Positions 26,691 to 36,236 of a stretch of DNA of 64,000 bases are shown here, piece by piece (position 1 is the first letter of the stretch; each line of letters begins with the position of its first letter). The stretch lies in the NCBI RefSeq assembly GCF_001458335.1, contig NZ_CYTO01000004.1, positions 186,001 to 250,000 on the forward strand. The letters run 5' to 3'. The position numbers and the translations under genes were made by a program. The DNA comes from Cognatishimia activa. GTDB lineage: Bacteria; Pseudomonadota; Alphaproteobacteria; Rhodobacterales; Rhodobacteraceae. The notes beneath the pieces are model-generated. The model searched no databases and was not told the origin of the DNA. It worked only from the letters and a program-made list of their open reading frames with translations.

Positions 26691-27755
26691 ATGAGCGATA
26701 GTAAAGATATCCTAAATGAGATGAATGACCGCAGCCGCGAAGTCTTCCGGCGTGTGGTTGAAGGGTATTTGTCCACCGGCGACCCGGTGGGCTCGCGGAC
26801 GCTGACTCGTGAGTTTTCGGAAAAAATCAGCGCAGCAACAATTCGCAATGTGATGCAGGATCTGGAGTTTCTGGGTCTGCTGGATTCTCCGCATGTCAGT
26901 GCAGGGCGCATTCCGTCTCAGCAGGGATTGCGCATGTTTGTCGATGGCTTGCTGGAAGTGCGCGATCTAGATCGTGATGATCAGCTGAAGATCGACGAAA
27001 CCCTTGGATCGAATTCCAACGATGTTGGCGGCATGCTCGACCGCGTTGGATCGGCGCTGTCCGGTGTCACTCAAGGGGCGTCCTTGGTGCTCGCGCCAAA
27101 ACACGAAGCTCCCATTCGACATATCGAATTTGTCAGCCTCGCCCATGACCGGGCATTGGTCGTGTTGGTCATGGCAGATGGCCACGTGGAAAACCGACTA
27201 TTCACTCCGCCGCCAGGTCAAACCCCAAGCAGTATGCGGGAAGCCGCCAACTTTCTGAACGCGTTGATTGAGGGGCGCACGCTGTCTGAGCTGCAGACCG
27301 TGATTCGCGAAGAGATTGGTAAGCGGCGGCAAGAGATCGACGAACTTTCCCGCGCCATGATCGATAGCGGATTGGCGGTTTGGGCGGATGATGGCGGCAG
27401 TGACGAACGACTCATCGTGCGTGGCCGGTCGAATTTGCTGGGCGATGCGCAGGGTGAAGAAGAGCTAGAGCGCATCAGAACCCTGTTTGATGACCTCGAA
27501 CGCAAGCGAGATATCGCAGATTTCCTTGAATTGGCCGATCAAGGCGATGGCGTTCGCATTTTTATTGGCTCTGAGAACAAACTTTTTTCACTTTCGGGTT
27601 CCTCTTTGGTGGTCTCTCCATATATGAACGCTGATCGTAAGATTGTGGGTGCTGTCGGGGTCATCGGACCCAAGCGCCTGAACTATGGACGCATCGTGCC
27701 GATTGTAGATTATACGGCGCAGCTGGTTGGAAAGCTGATTTCTGATCGGAGCTAG
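26691..27755 (+). CDS. hrcA: Heat-inducible transcription repressor HrcA
   Basis: A 354-residue repressor of class I heat-shock genes (groESL and others) that binds the CIRCE inverted repeat. An N-terminal winged helix ('EYLSTGDPVGSRTL'-type block, 'ISAATIRNVMQDLE') is followed by a GAF-like dimer region ('GAVGVIGPKRLNYGRIVPIVDYTA' near the C-terminus). An in-frame start exists upstream, but homologues begin near 'MSDSKDIL', hence 26691. No CIRCE element is seen in this window. grpE follows 9 bp later. Confidence 0.94.
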   Translation: MSDSKDILNEMNDRSREVFRRVVEGYLSTGDPVGSRTLTREFSEKISAATIRNVMQDLEFLGLLDSPHVSAGRIPSQQGLRMFVDGLLEVRDLDRDDQLKIDETLGSNSNDVGGMLDRVGSALSGVTQGASLVLAPKHEAPIRHIEFVSLAHDRALVVLVMADGHVENRLFTPPPGQTPSSMREAANFLNALIEGRTLSELQTVIREEIGKRRQEIDELSRAMIDSGLAVWADDGGSDERLIVRGRSNLLGDAQGEEELERIRTLFDDLERKRDIADFLELADQGDGVRIFIGSENKLFSLSGSSLVVSPYMNADRKIVGAVGVIGPKRLNYGRIVPIVDYTAQLVGKLISDRS

Positions 27756-27764
27756 AGGTGGAAT

Positions 27765-28319
27765 ATGGCAGAGCCAAGAGAAGACGATTTTCTGGATGAT
27801 GTAGAAGACCTGGAAGCGGAGCTTCAGGATCTGGATGAGTTGGAAGATGAGGCCATCGAATTGGATGAGCTGAAAGCGGAACGCGACGAATACAAAGATC
27901 GCTGGATGCGTGCCTTGGCGGATGCAGAGAATTCCCGCAAGCGTGCGGACAAATCCCGCCGGGATGCCGAGATGTACGGCGGCTCTAAACTGGCGCGCGA
28001 CATGCTGCCGGTTTACGACAATATGAAACGCGCGATGGAAGCGATTACCGAAGAGCAAAAGGCAGCCGCGCCTGCTGTGATCGAAGGCATCGAGCTGACC
28101 ATGCGCGAGCTTCTGAACGTGTTCAAAAAGCATGGGCTTGAGATCATTGTGCCCGAAGTGGGCGACAAGTTTGACCCGAACCAGCACGAAGCGATGTTTG
28201 AAGCGCCAGTACCTGGGACTAAAGCGGGCGACATTATTCAGGTGTCCGCAGAAGGCTTCATGTTGCATGACCGTCTGCTGCGTCCAGCGCAGGTGGGTGT
28301 GAGCTCGACGCCGGGCTAA
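27765..28319 (+). CDS. grpE: Nucleotide exchange factor GrpE
   Basis: A 184-residue DnaK cochaperone that releases ADP from DnaK. A long acidic N-terminal coiled coil (residues about 5-60) leads to 'WMRALADAENSRKRADKSR', and the beta-domain ends with 'VSAEGFMLHDRLLRPAQVGVS'. It forms hrcA-grpE, with dnaKJ elsewhere, the usual alphaproteobacterial layout. Closed by an intrinsic terminator. Confidence 0.97.
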   Translation: MAEPREDDFLDDVEDLEAELQDLDELEDEAIELDELKAERDEYKDRWMRALADAENSRKRADKSRRDAEMYGGSKLARDMLPVYDNMKRAMEAITEEQKAAAPAVIEGIELTMRELLNVFKKHGLEIIVPEVGDKFDPNQHEAMFEAPVPGTKAGDIIQVSAEGFMLHDRLLRPAQVGVSSTPG

Positions 28320-28362
28320 TTGGAAAGGGCTAACGCTCTACAAAATCTGAAAAATCTGCTAC

Positions 28363-28393
28363 AAAGCCCTCGGAACTTCGGGGGCTTTTTCTT
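28363..28393 (+). terminator. Intrinsic terminator of hrcA-grpE
   Basis: A 10-bp stem (28363-28372 with 28379-28388, one G-T pair), loop gaactt, followed by a T-run. The G5 tract in the 3' arm is also the only ribosome-binding-like sequence before the next gene. Confidence 0.85.
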
Positions 28394-29443
28394 TTGCGAC
28401 ATATTCTTGCAGCTGTTTTTCTATTTGTGACGGCGTTGGCGGCGCAGGCCCAGACATACCCGGACTACACAGAACTCTATGTGAACGACTTCGCCTATCT
28501 GCTTTCGGTTGAGGATGAAGAGGTCATCCGCGAAAAACTGATCGAGCTAAAAACCGAAACCGGCATTGAATTCACCGTCGTGATCATCGACCGGATGAGC
28601 GACTACGGCCATGACGGGCCGATTGAACCCTTTGCCACCGGGCTTTTCAACTATTGGGGCGTTGGGGATGCGTCGCGCAACGACGGTGTCATGCTCTTGG
28701 TTTCGCGCCTTGATCGCGTGCTGCGGATTGAAGTTGGATCGGGTTATGGCGACACCAAGAACGATGCGATGGCTGCGATTATCGACGAGAAGATCGTGCC
28801 GCTGTTTCGTGATGATGAATATGAGAAGGGCATCAATCGCGGCGTTGATGCGGTAATCCGAGATGTGGGTGGGTCGTGGCCCGGTGAGTTTAATGCAAGT
28901 ATATTTGAAAAACTGAAGAACCGATTCAGCTTTGGCCTTGATGTGATCGGTGACTGGATCGCGGTTTTCTATGCCTTTGTGGCCGGTTTAGCGTTTCGGC
29001 TGTATCGCCGTTGGCGGCGCAATAAACCTCGGATCTGTCCGATTGATGGCGCGAAGATGCGCAAGCTTGAGGAACATCTGGATGATGAATACCTCGATGA
29101 CGGTCAGAAGCTTGAAGAGCATCTAAAAAGCGTCGACTATGACGTGTGGTTTTGTGACGAATGCGGGCACCGCACGATAGAAAGCTACAAATCCTGGTTT
29201 TCAAAATATGGCGCTTGCCGGTCCTGTGAATATCGAACTCTGGAAGGCGAAGAGACGATTGTGGAACATGCCACCACGTCCAGCACCGGCCTCAAGCGTA
29301 TCGATTACCACTGCAAACACTGCAATGATCGCTACCACACCCATGTGACCATTCCGAAGAAATCCAAAAGCTCGTCTTCGTCATCATCTGGCGGATTTGG
29401 CGGTGGGTCGTCCTCTGGCGGTGGTGCCAGCGGAAGCTGGTGA
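28394..29443 (+). CDS. TPM-domain (YgcG-type) membrane protein with Cys-rich region and Gly/Ser tail
   Basis: A 349-residue protein starting at TTG. A signal peptide (to about residue 20, 'ALAAQAQ') precedes a TPM_phosphatase/YgcG domain (about 25-165, with 'VNDFAYLLS' and 'VGSGYGDTKNDA'). One transmembrane helix lies near 190-210. A cytosolic part then has repeated CxxC-type pairs ('CDECGH', 'CRSCEY', 'CKHCND') that look like zinc ribbons, and a 25-residue Ser/Gly-rich tail. TPM proteins are linked to photosystem II repair in plants; the bacterial role is unknown. The TTG abuts the grpE terminator. Confidence 0.85.
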   Translation: MRHILAAVFLFVTALAAQAQTYPDYTELYVNDFAYLLSVEDEEVIREKLIELKTETGIEFTVVIIDRMSDYGHDGPIEPFATGLFNYWGVGDASRNDGVMLLVSRLDRVLRIEVGSGYGDTKNDAMAAIIDEKIVPLFRDDEYEKGINRGVDAVIRDVGGSWPGEFNASIFEKLKNRFSFGLDVIGDWIAVFYAFVAGLAFRLYRRWRRNKPRICPIDGAKMRKLEEHLDDEYLDDGQKLEEHLKSVDYDVWFCDECGHRTIESYKSWFSKYGACRSCEYRTLEGEETIVEHATTSSTGLKRIDYHCKHCNDRYHTHVTIPKKSKSSSSSSSGGFGGGSSSGGGASGSW

Positions 29444-29444
29444 A

Positions 29445-32099
29445 TTAGTCGCCTGAGGTTGCGAGACCTTTCAGTTCGTACAGCAAATTCAGTGCTTCGC
29501 GTGGGGTCAGTTCATCTGGGATGATTTCATCCAGACGTTCATCGACGGGTGATGGACCTGACTTTTGTGCCTGCATAGGCTCTGGCGCGGCGGCAAAGAG
29601 CGGCAGATCGTCGATAATGGCTTTTTGGGACCCGCCTTCACGCTCGTTTTTCTCTAGCATATCCAACACGTCGCGGGCGCGGTTGATGACCGCTGGTGGC
29701 AGTCCCGCGAGTTGCGCCACTTGAACGCCGTAACTGCGATCCGCCGCGCCACGTTTGACCTCGTGCAAGAAGATCACTTCGCCGTCGAATTCTTTAACGG
29801 AAACCGTTGCGTTATCGACGCCTTTAAGCTTGCCGGCGAGGGCAGTCATTTCGTGGTAGTGCGTCGCAAATAGTGCGCGGCATTGGTTGACCTCGTGCAG
29901 GTATTCAAGGGTCGCCCAAGCGATGGACAAACCGTCATAGGTCGCTGTGCCACGGCCGATTTCATCAAGGATCACCATAGCGCGGTCGTCTGATTGGTTC
30001 AGGATCGCAGCAGTTTCCACCATTTCGACCATGAAAGTGGATCGGCCACGTGCAAGATCGTCTGACGCGCCAACGCGGGAAAAGAGTTGGCTGACAATGC
30101 CGATTTTAGCGGACTCCGCCGGGACATAGCTGCCCATCTGCGCGAGCAAAGCGATCAACGCATTTTGGCGCAAGAAGGTCGATTTACCAGCCATGTTCGG
30201 ACCGGTCAGCAACCAGATGCTGGCGTCATCGCCACCGCTTAGATCGCAGTCATTGGCCACAAACGGCGCACCGGATTGCTGGCGCAGCGCGGCCTCAACC
30301 ACTGGGTGGCGACCAGCATTGATCTCAAAGTCACGGCTGTCATTGACCTGCGGCAGGTTCCAGTTTTCCGCTGCGGCCAAGTCTGCCAATGCGGCCTGCA
30401 GGTCGAGTTCTGCAAGGGCGCGGGCAGCGCCGGAAACCTTAGCCGAAGCCTTCAGAATTTCTTCTCTTAAGCTGGAAAAGAGACGCTTTTCAATCTCAAG
30501 TGCGTTCCCCCCAGCGTTCAGAATTTTGGTTTCCAGCTCAGACAATTCAACGGTCGTAAAACGCACCTGATTGGCGGTGGTTTGACGATGGATGAAGGTT
30601 TCAGACAGCGGCGCAGACATCATTGCGTCCGCATGTTTCGCCGTCGTTTCGACAAAATAGCCCAGCACGTTGTTGTGCTTGATTTTCAGGGACTGAATGC
30701 CTGTCAATTCGCTGTACTGCGCCTGCAGGCCCGCAATCACACCACGCCCCTCATCGCGCAAGCTGCGCGATTCATCGAGCTCTTCATGGTAACCCGGCGC
30801 GATGAAACCTCCGTCCCGTGCCAAAAGCGGAGGATCAGCGATCAAGGCTTGGTCGAGCAAATCCAACAATGTGTCGTGGCCTCGAAGGTTCTGTAGCGCA
30901 TCAGTCAAAAGTGCAGGGAGTTCGACGGAACCCATCAATCCACAGATGTCTGCAGCTTGCGCAAGACCATTTCGGATGGCTGCCATGTCTCGCGGACCGC
31001 CTCGGTCAAGTGATAGGCGCGACAATGCCCGGTCCAGATCAGGGACTTTCCGCAAAAGATCCCGCAGATCTCGCGCCATATGGGCGTTTTCAACATTAAA
31101 GGTCACCGCAGCTTGGCGGTTATGGATTGTATCGAGCGAGAGCGATGGGGAGGACAAGCGCCGTTCCAGCAGTCGCGCGCCAGCGGAGGTCACGGTGCGG
31201 TCCATCGTCGACAAAAGCGTGCCGGATCGACCGCCGGACAGAGAATGCGTAAGTTCTAAATTCCGACGTGTTGCGGCGTCGATTTGCATCGTGCCGCCTG
31301 TGATCTCTTTCACTGGTGGACGCAGCAGCGGCAGTTTGCCTTTTTGGGTGATCTCTAGGTAGTCAACGATCGCGCCCAGTGCACCGGTTTCCGACCGAGT
31401 GAAGCTGCCAAATGCGTCCAAATCCTGCGTGCCAAACAGGGCCGCAACCCGTTTTCCCGCAGCAGTGCTGTCAAAGGATCCGCGAGAAACCGGGGTCATG
31501 GAAACGCCCATATCAGAGACTGTTTCAGCCAAATCCGCCTCGGATCCCTCAGCCACCAATATCTCAGAAGGGGCCAAGCGCGCGAGTTCTGCGCCCAAGC
31601 GAACTTGAGGCAAAGACATAACGTGAAGCGCGCCGGTCGAGATATCCGCCCATGCCAGCGCCGCCTCATCCCGTACTTGGGCAAAGGCAGCCAAGAAGTT
31701 GTGACGACGGGCATCAAGGAGAGAATCTTCAGTCAATGTACCGGGCGTGACCAGACGGACGACCTCACGGCGAACCACCGCCTTGTAGCCACGCTTTTTG
31801 GCTTCGGCAGGGCTTTCCATTTGTTCGCACACCGCAACGCGGAATCCTTTGCGGATCAGTGTCAGGAAATAACCCTCCGCCGCATGGTGGGGCACACCGC
31901 ACATGGGGATTTCATTGCCATCGTGTTTGCCGCGTTTGGTGAGCGCGATATCGAGCGCTTCCGCCGCCGCAACCGCGTCGTCAAAGAACATCTCGTAGAA
32001 ATCGCCCATCCGGTAGAACAACAGCGCATCCGGATGCGAATCTTTGATCTCAAGATACTGCGCCATCATTGGCGTGACAGCTGGTTTCGCTGCGTTCAC
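29445..32099 (-). CDS. mutS: DNA mismatch repair protein MutS
   Basis: An 884-residue mismatch-recognition ATPase. Mismatch-binding Phe-x-Glu is in 'LLFYRMGDFYEMFFDDA' near residues 27-43. The ATPase has 'GPNMAGKST' near residue 637, 'DEIGRGTATYDG' near 715 and 'ATHYHEMT' near 750. The C-terminal tetramer/MutL region is present. It converges on the TPM gene with a 1-bp gap and diverges from maeB. Confidence 0.98.
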   Translation of the reverse strand: MNAAKPAVTPMMAQYLEIKDSHPDALLFYRMGDFYEMFFDDAVAAAEALDIALTKRGKHDGNEIPMCGVPHHAAEGYFLTLIRKGFRVAVCEQMESPAEAKKRGYKAVVRREVVRLVTPGTLTEDSLLDARRHNFLAAFAQVRDEAALAWADISTGALHVMSLPQVRLGAELARLAPSEILVAEGSEADLAETVSDMGVSMTPVSRGSFDSTAAGKRVAALFGTQDLDAFGSFTRSETGALGAIVDYLEITQKGKLPLLRPPVKEITGGTMQIDAATRRNLELTHSLSGGRSGTLLSTMDRTVTSAGARLLERRLSSPSLSLDTIHNRQAAVTFNVENAHMARDLRDLLRKVPDLDRALSRLSLDRGGPRDMAAIRNGLAQAADICGLMGSVELPALLTDALQNLRGHDTLLDLLDQALIADPPLLARDGGFIAPGYHEELDESRSLRDEGRGVIAGLQAQYSELTGIQSLKIKHNNVLGYFVETTAKHADAMMSAPLSETFIHRQTTANQVRFTTVELSELETKILNAGGNALEIEKRLFSSLREEILKASAKVSGAARALAELDLQAALADLAAAENWNLPQVNDSRDFEINAGRHPVVEAALRQQSGAPFVANDCDLSGGDDASIWLLTGPNMAGKSTFLRQNALIALLAQMGSYVPAESAKIGIVSQLFSRVGASDDLARGRSTFMVEMVETAAILNQSDDRAMVILDEIGRGTATYDGLSIAWATLEYLHEVNQCRALFATHYHEMTALAGKLKGVDNATVSVKEFDGEVIFLHEVKRGAADRSYGVQVAQLAGLPPAVINRARDVLDMLEKNEREGGSQKAIIDDLPLFAAAPEPMQAQKSGPSPVDERLDEIIPDELTPREALNLLYELKGLATSGD

Positions 32100-32199
32100 G
32101 TGCCCGTTCCCCGAAAATTCTTGTTCCTATGGGTGTAGCAAAGGTCATAATGGTGGTGAAAGGCGAAAAACAACGGAGTTTCGCCGCTAACATGTTGAG

Positions 32200-32215
32200 C
32201 CGACCATGCGGTCGG
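32200..32215 (+). promoter_or_regulatory. Hairpin in the maeB leader
   Basis: A perfect 6-bp stem, ccgacc with ggtcgg, and a 4-nt loop followed by three T, 37 bp before the maeB start. Too short for a confident terminator. Confidence 0.3.
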
Positions 32216-32251
32216 TTTATGAGCGGCGCGAGCCAAAAGGAAATTCCCCCA

Positions 32252-34507
32252 ATGACCAAGACCAAAGTCACCCGTGAAGAGGCGCTTGCCTTTCACCTAG
32301 AGCCAACGCCCGGCAAGTTTGAAATCAACGCAACCGTGCCAATGACGACGCAACGCGACCTGTCGCTGGCATACTCCCCTGGGGTGGCGGTGCCATGTGA
32401 AGAAATCGCAGCGGACCCGGCGACGGCTTATGATTACACGAACAAGGGTAACTTGGTTGCGGTCATCTCTAACGGTACAGCTGTCTTGGGCCTTGGTAAC
32501 CTTGGTGCGCTGGGCTCTAAACCGGTGATGGAAGGGAAGTCGGTCCTGTTCAAACGCTTCGCGGATGTGAACTCGATCGATATTGAGTTGGACACCGAAG
32601 ATCCGGACGCGTTCTGTCAGGCGGTGAAGCTGATGGGGCCGACTTTTGGCGGTATCAATCTTGAAGACATCAAAGCGCCTGAGTGTTTCATCATTGAGCA
32701 GCGCTTGAAGGAAGAAATGGACATTCCTGTCTTCCACGATGACCAGCACGGTACCGCAGTGATCTGTGCGGCGGGCTTGATCAACGCGCTGAAACTGTCC
32801 GGCAAAAAGATCGAAGACGTAAAGATCGTCCTGAATGGTGCGGGTGCAGCCGGTATTGCGTGTATCGAGCTGTTGAAGTCCATGGGCGCAAAGCACGATA
32901 ACTGCATCGTCTGCGATACCAAGGGCGTGATCTATCAAGGCCGCACAGAGGGTATGAACCAGTGGAAGTCAGCGCACGCGATCAAGACGAAACTGCGCAC
33001 GCTGGATGAAGCCATGAAAGGTGCGGACGTCTTCCTTGGTGTTTCCGTTAAGGGCGCGGTGACACCAGAGATGGTGGAAGGTATGGCGCAAGATCCATTG
33101 ATCTTTGCCATGGCGAACCCAGATCCAGAGATCACTCCGGAAGAAGCACAGGCGGTGCGTCCAGATGCAATCGTTGGGACAGGTCGTTCCGACTATGCCA
33201 ACCAAGTGAACAACGTATTGGCTTTCCCTTACCTGTTCCGCGGCGCGCTTGATATTCATGCCCGTGCGATCAATGACGAAATGAAGATCGCCTGCGCGGA
33301 AGCACTGGCGGAGATGGCACGTGAAGATGTGCCGGACGAGGTGGCGATGGCTTACGGTCGTAAGCTGTCTTTTGGTCGCGATTACATCATTCCAACACCG
33401 TTTGACCCACGCTTGATCCACCGTATTCCGCCAGCAGTGGCCAAAGCGGGTATGGACACTGGCGTCTCCCGCCGCCCGATCGTGGATATGGAAGGTTATG
33501 AAGCGAGCCTGAAATCTCGCATGGACCCAACCGCGACCATGCTACGTGGCCTGAACGCCCGTGCACGAAACGCTCAAGCGCGTATGATCTTCGCGGAAGG
33601 CGACGATCCGCGCGTTTTGCGTGCGGCTGTGACCTACCAACGCTCTGGATTGGGCAAAGCCATTGTTGTTGGGCGCGAGACGGATGTCGCTGAGAAGCTG
33701 GAAGCTGCGGGTCTTGGCGATGCAGTGAACGAGCTTGAAGTGGTCAACGCAGCAAACTCTCTGCATTTCCGTTCTTACAAAGACTTCTTGTACAAACGTT
33801 TGCAGCGCAAAGGTTATGACCGTCACGATGTGCACCGTCTGGCGGCGCGTGACCGCCACGTATTTGCGTCTTTGATGCTGGCGCATGGTCATGGCGATGG
33901 CTTGGTGACCGGCGCGACACGTAAGTCGGCGCATGTGATGGAATTGATCAATCACGTGTTTGACGCAGACGCGGATGCCGGCGCTGTTGGTGTGACCGCG
34001 ATCTTGCACAAGGGTCGTGTGGTTCTGATCTCAGATACGCTGGTGCATGAATGGCCGGACGAAAATGATCTTGCCAACATTGCGGAACGCTGTGCGGTCG
34101 TGGCACGTGACATGGGGCTTGAGCCTCGTGTTGCCTTCGTGAGCTTCTCAACCTTTGGCTACCCAGTTTCTGAGCGCGCCGAGAAGATGCACCTGGCTCC
34201 GCAGGTTCTGGACAAGCGTGGCGTTGACTTTGAATACGAAGGTGAGATGACCGTGGATGTGGCGATGAACCCATCTGCGCAGGAAGCCTATCCGTTCCAA
34301 CGCCTGACTGGTCCTGCAAACGTTCTGGTGGTTCCAGCACGTCACTCTGCAAGCATCTCGACCAAACTGATGCAGGAAATGGCTGGCGCCACAGTGATTG
34401 GCCCGATCTTGTCCGGTGTCGATAAGTCGATCCAGATTTGTTCCACAACATCGACCGCAAATGACATCGTCAATATGGCGGTTCTGGCAGCGTGTAAGGT
34501 TGGCTGA
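32252..34507 (+). CDS. maeB: NADP-dependent malic enzyme (MaeB type, with phosphotransacetylase-like domain)
   Basis: A 751-residue enzyme that decarboxylates malate to pyruvate with NADP. The N-terminal malic-enzyme half has 'SLAYSPGVAVPC', the metal site 'DDQHGTAVI' and the NADP-binding 'LNGAGAAGIA'. The C-terminal half (about residue 430 on) is a phosphotransacetylase-like domain that lacks transferase activity in studied relatives and serves regulation by acetyl-CoA. The ATG at 32252 follows 'aaaagg'; an earlier in-frame GTG/ATG stretch is not conserved-looking. Single-gene unit with a strong terminator. Confidence 0.95.
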   Translation: MTKTKVTREEALAFHLEPTPGKFEINATVPMTTQRDLSLAYSPGVAVPCEEIAADPATAYDYTNKGNLVAVISNGTAVLGLGNLGALGSKPVMEGKSVLFKRFADVNSIDIELDTEDPDAFCQAVKLMGPTFGGINLEDIKAPECFIIEQRLKEEMDIPVFHDDQHGTAVICAAGLINALKLSGKKIEDVKIVLNGAGAAGIACIELLKSMGAKHDNCIVCDTKGVIYQGRTEGMNQWKSAHAIKTKLRTLDEAMKGADVFLGVSVKGAVTPEMVEGMAQDPLIFAMANPDPEITPEEAQAVRPDAIVGTGRSDYANQVNNVLAFPYLFRGALDIHARAINDEMKIACAEALAEMAREDVPDEVAMAYGRKLSFGRDYIIPTPFDPRLIHRIPPAVAKAGMDTGVSRRPIVDMEGYEASLKSRMDPTATMLRGLNARARNAQARMIFAEGDDPRVLRAAVTYQRSGLGKAIVVGRETDVAEKLEAAGLGDAVNELEVVNAANSLHFRSYKDFLYKRLQRKGYDRHDVHRLAARDRHVFASLMLAHGHGDGLVTGATRKSAHVMELINHVFDADADAGAVGVTAILHKGRVVLISDTLVHEWPDENDLANIAERCAVVARDMGLEPRVAFVSFSTFGYPVSERAEKMHLAPQVLDKRGVDFEYEGEMTVDVAMNPSAQEAYPFQRLTGPANVLVVPARHSASISTKLMQEMAGATVIGPILSGVDKSIQICSTTSTANDIVNMAVLAACKVG

Positions 34508-34543
34508 CAAGTAGGTCTTTCAAATATTAGTGGCTTGTACTCC

Positions 34544-34586
34544 CCCTGAGACCAATTCAGATTGGCCTCAGGGATTTCTCTTTTTG
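34544..34586 (+). terminator. Intrinsic terminator of maeB
   Basis: A 13-position stem (34544-34556 with 34561-34573, one mismatch), loop tcag, then a pyrimidine/T run. It lies just before the start of the next gene. Confidence 0.8.
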
Positions 34587-34595
34587 TGAGTGACA

Positions 34596-35471
34596 ATGGC
34601 CATCTATAACCTTGGTTCGATCAACGCAGATCTGTTCTATCAGGTGCCGCATTTGCCGGGGCCTGGCGAAACGCTTGCGGCGAAAAGCATGACCCGTGGT
34701 TTGGGTGGCAAAGGCGCGAATATGTCTGTTGCCGCCGCACGGGCGGCGGCGTTGGTGTCTCATATCGGCGCGGTTGGGTCTGATGGCACTTGGGCGCGGC
34801 AGCGGCTGTTGGAATATGGCGTGGACACGCGGCATATCGCGGTGATGGATCAGCAATCCACTGGTCATGCGGTTATCAATGTTGACGAGGATGGTGAAAA
34901 CGCGATTGTCTTGTTTCCCGGTGCGAATGCAGAAATCACCGAAAGCGCGGTTGGCCAAGCGCTGAGCGAAAGCGCGAATGGCGACACGTTGCTTATTCAG
35001 AACGAGACCAACCAGCAGGCCTATGCTGCGAAGATGGGTAAAGAACTGGGCATGTATGTGGCCTATGCAGCGGCACCCTTTGACGCGGCCTCTGTTCAAG
35101 CGGTTCTGCCCTATTTGGATTTCTTGATTTTGAACGAAGTCGAGGCGGCGCAGCTAACAGAAGAGACCGGCCTAGCGGTAGATAATCTGCCTGTCGCCGA
35201 TGTGGTCATCACGCTGGGGGCAAAGGGGTGTCGTTGGATCAACTCGATCGAAAAGACCTCTCAAGATTTTCCAGCGCATAAGGTGGATGTGGTGGATACG
35301 ACCGGAGCAGGGGACACGTTTACGGGCTATCTGCTCGCGGGTCGAGATCGCGGTATGCCGATCGCTCAGGCGATTGGTTTGGCGATGAAAGCGGGCGCCT
35401 TGATGGTTACGCGTGAAGGTACCGCCGATGTGATCCCGGACCTTAAAGAGGTCCAGGAATCAGGGCTCTAA
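34596..35471 (+). CDS. PfkB-family carbohydrate kinase (ribokinase-like)
   Basis: A 291-residue sugar kinase of the PfkB family. N-terminal 'GSINADLFYQVPHLPGPGET' splits into the substrate-binding Asp region, 'GGKGANMSVAAAR' is the first PfkB signature, and 'VDTTGAGDTFTGYLLAG' the second, with catalytic Asp. The closest match is ribokinase, but no rbs transport or pyranase genes are nearby, so the substrate is open. The ATG at 34596 is preferred over a GTG at 34590; ribosome-binding site is weak. It starts right after the maeB terminator and converges on msrA. Confidence 0.85.
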   Translation: MAIYNLGSINADLFYQVPHLPGPGETLAAKSMTRGLGGKGANMSVAAARAAALVSHIGAVGSDGTWARQRLLEYGVDTRHIAVMDQQSTGHAVINVDEDGENAIVLFPGANAEITESAVGQALSESANGDTLLIQNETNQQAYAAKMGKELGMYVAYAAAPFDAASVQAVLPYLDFLILNEVEAAQLTEETGLAVDNLPVADVVITLGAKGCRWINSIEKTSQDFPAHKVDVVDTTGAGDTFTGYLLAGRDRGMPIAQAIGLAMKAGALMVTREGTADVIPDLKEVQESGL

Positions 35472-35472
35472 C

Positions 35473-36129
35473 TTACTTCGCAAATGGTGCGTCCGTGCCC
35501 CAAAGTTGTTTTACCCGGGCATCCCGACCGCAAGCTTCGCGGTAGCGTTTGTAGGCCTCTGACTGTTTCTTTGGCCCAAAACGCGTCAGGATCAGCTTGC
35601 TGCCTTTGTAGTAATCTTGGTGATACGCCTCGGCTTTGTAGAATGCGCCTGCGGCAATCACCGGCGTGACGACTTTGCGACCCAGCGCTTTCTGAGCATT
35701 TGCTTTGGCTTGTTCCGCAGCAGCCTTTTGCGCGTTATTGCCGTAGAAAACGGCTGTGCGATAGCTGTCACCGCGGTCACAGAATTGACCGCCGGCATCT
35801 GTCGGGTCGACAGAGCGGAAGAACTTATGAAGGATCTCGTCGCGAGAGACCCTGTTGTTGTCGAATGTAATCTCGACCGCTTCATAGTGGCCTGTGCCGC
35901 CCTTGGTGATCTTCTTGTATTCAGCGTCAGCGGCGGATCCGCCAATATAGCCAGACACCGCGCGTTTGACGCCGGGCACGCTTTCAAAATCACTTTCAAC
36001 ACACCAGAAACAGCCGCCTGCAACAATGAGCTTTTCGGTTCCGGCTTGCGCCTGGCCGCATTGAAGGATCGCTGCGACGGCAATCAGACCGCCCAGAAGA
36101 TAGGTTTTCAGGTTGATCATAGGGTTCAT
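35473..36129 (-). CDS. msrA: Peptide-methionine (S)-S-oxide reductase, exported
   Basis: A 218-residue MsrA repairing Met-S-sulfoxide in proteins. The catalytic motif 'GGCFWC' is near residue 40 and 'TGHYEAVEI' follows. A signal peptide ('TYLLGGLIAVAAILQCGQAQA') places it in the periplasm or envelope. The start at 36129 follows a good 'ggagag'; a longer frame upstream has no such site. The electron donor is unknown: cytoplasmic TrxA could not reach it without a membrane relay. Confidence 0.92.
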   Translation of the reverse strand: MNPMINLKTYLLGGLIAVAAILQCGQAQAGTEKLIVAGGCFWCVESDFESVPGVKRAVSGYIGGSAADAEYKKITKGGTGHYEAVEITFDNNRVSRDEILHKFFRSVDPTDAGGQFCDRGDSYRTAVFYGNNAQKAAAEQAKANAQKALGRKVVTPVIAAGAFYKAEAYHQDYYKGSKLILTRFGPKKQSEAYKRYREACGRDARVKQLWGTDAPFAK

Positions 36130-36236
36130 AAGACACTCTCCACTCGTGTTGAGGGCAGGTTGCATAAGCGGATGCTAACGCTCAAGTCACGGGCGTGTGA
36201 CGTCACGGATTGGTGATTGATTGTCACATGGTGAAT

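Noticed and set aside
32129-32251. N-terminal extension of maeB
   Set aside because: The extension has no ribosome-binding site, crosses a hairpin and does not resemble malic enzymes.
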